Source of the DNA: an uncultured Bacilli bacterium
GTDB lineage: Bacteria; Bacillota_I; Bacilli_A; RF39; UBA660
Assembly: GCA_934086315.1 (NCBI GenBank)
Contig: CAKOHZ010000001.1
Coordinates: 744,001 to 808,000, forward strand
Reading direction: 5' to 3'
DNA: 64,000 nucleotides
Below, one piece after another: positions 61,783 to 64,000 of the stretch. The position numbers and the translations under genes are program-made. Each line of letters opens with the position of its first letter. Within the stretch, counting starts at the first letter, position 1. Below the pieces are notes generated by a model. The model was not told the origin of the DNA. It was given only the letters and a program-made list of their open reading frames with translations, and did not search any database.

Positions 61783-62349
61783 TTATCCTAAAATTCCTAA
61801 ATGTTCAAGTAATATTTGAATTCCTAAAAGCACCAATATAATTCCACCAGTAAGTTCGGCTACGCTTTTATATTTACTCCCAAATTTATTTCCTATGTAA
61901 ACGCCAACAACTGAAAGTATAAATGTAATAATACCTATCATTGGAAAAGTAATAACTGCATTCTTACTACCATAAGCACACACATATGCAATACCTACTA
62001 CCAAAGCATCTATACTCGTCGCAACAGATAACATTAACATAGTTTTAATCCCTAAATCACTATCAATGTTTTCTTTCTTAGAACGTGACTCAATTACCAT
62101 CTTACCGCCAATAAACACTAACAACACAAACGCTATCCAATGATCTATACTAGTTATAATATGTTCAAGTGTATCACCCAAAAAGAATCCGATTGTTGGC
62201 ATTAACGCCTGAAAAACACCAAACCATATACCAATCTTAACAGCATCCTTAACTTTAATCTTCTTTAAAGAAAGTCCTTTACATACACTTACCGCAAACG
62301 CATCAGCTGCAAGTGACACACTTATAAGTAATATTTCTAAAAAATTCAT
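61783..62349 (-). CDS. mntP: Manganese efflux pump MntP
   Basis: Exports Mn2+ across the membrane. 188 residues, six helices; the paired acidic motifs are present: LAADAFAVSVCKGL in helix 1 and VATSIDALVVGIAY in helix 4, plus WFGVFQALMPTIGFFLG. In many bacteria an Mn-sensing yybP-ykoY riboswitch precedes mntP; here the gene instead starts 10 bases after the CDF gene with RBS AGGGGGT, so it is cotranscribed with it and no riboswitch is seen. Confidence 0.93.
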   Translation of the reverse strand: MNFLEILLISVSLAADAFAVSVCKGLSLKKIKVKDAVKIGIWFGVFQALMPTIGFFLGDTLEHIITSIDHWIAFVLLVFIGGKMVIESRSKKENIDSDLGIKTMLMLSVATSIDALVVGIAYVCAYGSKNAVITFPMIGIITFILSVVGVYIGNKFGSKYKSVAELTGGIILVLLGIQILLEHLGILG

Positions 62350-62358
62350 AAATACCCC

Positions 62359-63219
62359 CTAAATTGGATTAACATGTATAATAACTAAGTATATTTCATC
62401 TATCTCTTTAATAATTTCTTTTTCAAGTTTATTTGCTATATCATGACTATTAAAAGTACTCATATTACCATCCACGTATATAGTAAAACTTATTTGATAC
62501 TTATATCCTACTGGAGTTGAATTAAAATGAATAACTTTCTTTATTTCTTTATGTCTATCTATTATTTCATATACTTCATTTCTTGTTTCCACTGATATAG
62601 ATTTATCCATCAAAACATTATAACTTTCTATATAAAGTTTTATAGATGTATATATAATCCATAAAGATATTATTATGCCAACTACTCCATCTAAAAAATA
62701 TATTCCATATATAGATAATACGCATGATACTAAGTTTACACAAGTAATAATCATATCATTAAAATGATCTCTTGAATTAGCTTTAACAAGTAAATTATTA
62801 TATTTTTTATATACTTTATTTGTATACATATATAAACAAAACTTAATAATTATTGTAATCACGCACACAACTATTAACCATATGGAAAAGTCATATGTTT
62901 TACCATTTATCAAAGACATAAATGAATCTTTTAATATAAATAAAGCCATTAATATCATAGATATACTAATAAGCATTGAATATATATATTCAGCTTTACC
63001 ATGTCCTAAATTATGATCATCATCCCTAGGCTTACTAGATATCTTGTTACCTATATATGTCATAAGTGAAGAAAATATATCTCCTGCACTATTAAAAGCA
63101 TCTGCAATCATTGCTTGACTACCAGTTAAAAGTGCTACAATTCCTTTAATTATCATTAGAAGTATATTACCAAGTATTCCAAATATACTAGCTAACTTTG
63201 TACTTTTAAATCTATTCAT
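62359..63219 (-). CDS. Cation diffusion facilitator metal exporter
   Basis: A 286-residue CDF-family efflux protein with six predicted helices. The first metal site is in QAMIADAFNSAGDIFSSL (an Asn replaces the usual His of the DxxHxxxD pattern), and DDDHNLGHGKAEYI is the typical second-loop motif. The second metal site in helix 5 is FLDGVVGIIIS with Asp. The C-terminal cytoplasmic domain (about 205-286) includes HFNSTPVGYKYQISFTIYVD. A DxxxD-type pair in CDFs often means manganese, which agrees with cotranscription with mntP. RBS GAGGAAT. Confidence 0.9.
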   Translation of the reverse strand: MNRFKSTKLASIFGILGNILLMIIKGIVALLTGSQAMIADAFNSAGDIFSSLMTYIGNKISSKPRDDDHNLGHGKAEYIYSMLISISMILMALFILKDSFMSLINGKTYDFSIWLIVVCVITIIIKFCLYMYTNKVYKKYNNLLVKANSRDHFNDMIITCVNLVSCVLSIYGIYFLDGVVGIIISLWIIYTSIKLYIESYNVLMDKSISVETRNEVYEIIDRHKEIKKVIHFNSTPVGYKYQISFTIYVDGNMSTFNSHDIANKLEKEIIKEIDEIYLVIIHVNPI

Positions 63220-63228
63220 AATTCCTCA

Positions 63229-64000
63229 CTATTCAAAATATTTTATAGTAAATATAGTACCAATATTAGGAGTACTTTTAACACTTATACTTCCATTATC
63301 CTTTTCTATTATTGATTTAGATAAAGCAAGTCCTATTCCTACACTATCTTTACTAGTATTCTTTCCTTTATAAAATCTATCAAATATATATGGTAAATCT
63401 TCTTCACTTATACCAACACCATTATCTCTAATAAGTATTCTAGAGTATACTTTATTCTTAGTATAATTCACTTCTACAAATCCATTTCCATCTATATGTT
63501 CAATAGAATTCTTTATTATATTTGAAAGTGCCTCAACTTCCCACATAAAATCACATTTTATAGTAGAACCTTTATCCCCAGATACTTTAATACTAACACC
63601 TTTTAATTCACTTAAAGCACTAACTTTATTAATAGCTTCATCAACTATATCTTTAATTAATACTTCCTCTTTATTAAATTTTATTACATTCGCATCAAAT
63701 TTAGAAAGTTTAAGAAGATTTTGTACTAGAAAATTTATATTTATTATTTCTCTTTTAATATTTATTAAAAATTTACGTCTAGTTTTAAAGTCCATCTCTT
63801 CATTATCAAGTATATTATCTATCATAATAGTAATACTTGTAAGAGGTGTTTTTAATTGATGACTTATATCACTTAATGAATCTTTAAGATTTAATTTATC
63901 TTTTAAAGAATTATCTGCTTCACTTCTAAGCATTAAAGATGTTTTATATACTTCTTGTTTTAAAACTGATAACTCATCCTCTGTATAATCTTCTATGTCT
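63229..64000 (-). CDS. Sensor histidine kinase, N-terminal part outside window
   Basis: The reading frame is open to the right edge, so the sensor domain is missing. Visible are the HisKA dimerisation helix with the phosphoacceptor in SDISHQLKTPLTSI, then the ATPase domain: N box IIKNSIEHI, G1 DNGVGI, F box YIFDRFYKG and G2 GIGLALSKSIIE. It ends 9 bases before the CDF gene, so it is probably the first visible gene of an HK-CDF-mntP operon; its response regulator would be upstream, outside the window. By its HK core it resembles the BceS/VanS-like OmpR-type partner group. Confidence 0.92.
   Translation of the reverse strand, partial: DIEDYTEDELSVLKQEVYKTSLMLRSEADNSLKDKLNLKDSLSDISHQLKTPLTSITIMIDNILDNEEMDFKTRRKFLINIKREIININFLVQNLLKLSKFDANVIKFNKEEVLIKDIVDEAINKVSALSELKGVSIKVSGDKGSTIKCDFMWEVEALSNIIKNSIEHIDGNGFVEVNYTKNKVYSRILIRDNGVGISEEDLPYIFDRFYKGKNTSKDSVGIGLALSKSIIEKDNGSISVKSTPNIGTIFTIKYFE

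Noticed and set aside
62340..62370. Manganese riboswitch before mntP
   Set aside because: The intergenic distance to the CDF gene is about 10 bases, too short for a yybP-ykoY leader.
1..64000. Mycoplasma/Spiroplasma genetic code (TGA = Trp)
   Set aside because: Several genes end in TGA at family-consistent positions, and conserved Trp residues are TGG.

Overview
The window is a low-GC, gene-dense chromosome segment that suggests an uncultured, anaerobic, fermentative Bacillota (Firmicutes), most like a gut Bacilli lineage of the RF39/Erysipelotrichales sort. The evidence is AT-rich codon use with AGA arginine, GGAGG-type ribosome binding sites, TTGACA/TATAAT promoters, T-box leaders ahead of three synthetase units, a Gram-positive DnaB-DnaI primosome pair, a class III (oxygen-sensitive) ribonucleotide reductase and an L-lactate dehydrogenase. 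TGA acts as a stop (for example at 32518-32520, 48340-48342 and 51838-51840), so this is not the Mycoplasma code. MurC, alanine racemase, an L,D-transpeptidase, a polysaccharide deacetylase and two NlpC/P60 proteins show a real cell wall. A sigma-K homologue, SpoIIP and SpoIIM point to endospore formation or a relic of it. I see no insertion sequence, prophage or CRISPR array.

Layout. 0-5 kb: 3' part of lepA, a pilC-pilD pair of type IV pilus/type II secretion genes, and an L,D-transpeptidase. 6-10.8 kb: isoleucine T-box and a type 2 ileS with an altered HIGH motif (GLHH), a beta-helix protein and sigK. 11-14 kb: nrdD, a separate 52-residue gene carrying the glycyl radical domain of NrdD, and nrdG. 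14-26 kb: a Nudix protein, a secreted protein, obgE with a 1311-residue solenoid-phosphoesterase protein, then yqeG-yqeH-mutL-miaA-lipoprotein. 26-29 kb: transglutaminase-like protein, rpsT, spoIIP. 29-38 kb: uvrC, dnaB-dnaI, a threonine T-box with a small unknown gene and a TGS-less thrS, then unknown proteins. 38-48 kb: murC, tRNA-Leu, tRNA-Ile2, deacetylase, tRNA-Lys, a 37-residue membrane peptide, spoIIM, mnmA, alr, ldh, and an HTH protein.

48.3-49.4 kb is gene-free and holds a 28-base match (24/28 to the Bacillus subtilis sequence as I recall it) to the XerCD recombination site dif at 48673-48700, plus dispersed repeats and G-run palindromes. Most genes left of it run rightward, and everything right of 53.2 kb runs leftward, so the two arms converge here. 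Together these say that the replication terminus lies in this window. 49.4-53.2 kb: a ZIP transporter, a 43-residue Arg/Ser/Asn repeat peptide that has no ATG start, and two tandem NlpC/P60 paralogues. 53.2-64 kb: pheST with its T-box, a MacB-type ABC transporter, LiaF-like and DUF4097 proteins, MntP, a CDF metal exporter and a partial sensor kinase, which look like envelope-stress and metal-homeostasis genes.

The items most worth a second look are the split class III ribonucleotide reductase, the protamine-like RSN repeat peptide in a genome with sporulation genes, the dif/terminus region, the GxHH isoleucyl-tRNA synthetase, and the solenoid-unknown domain-phosphoesterase giant protein.
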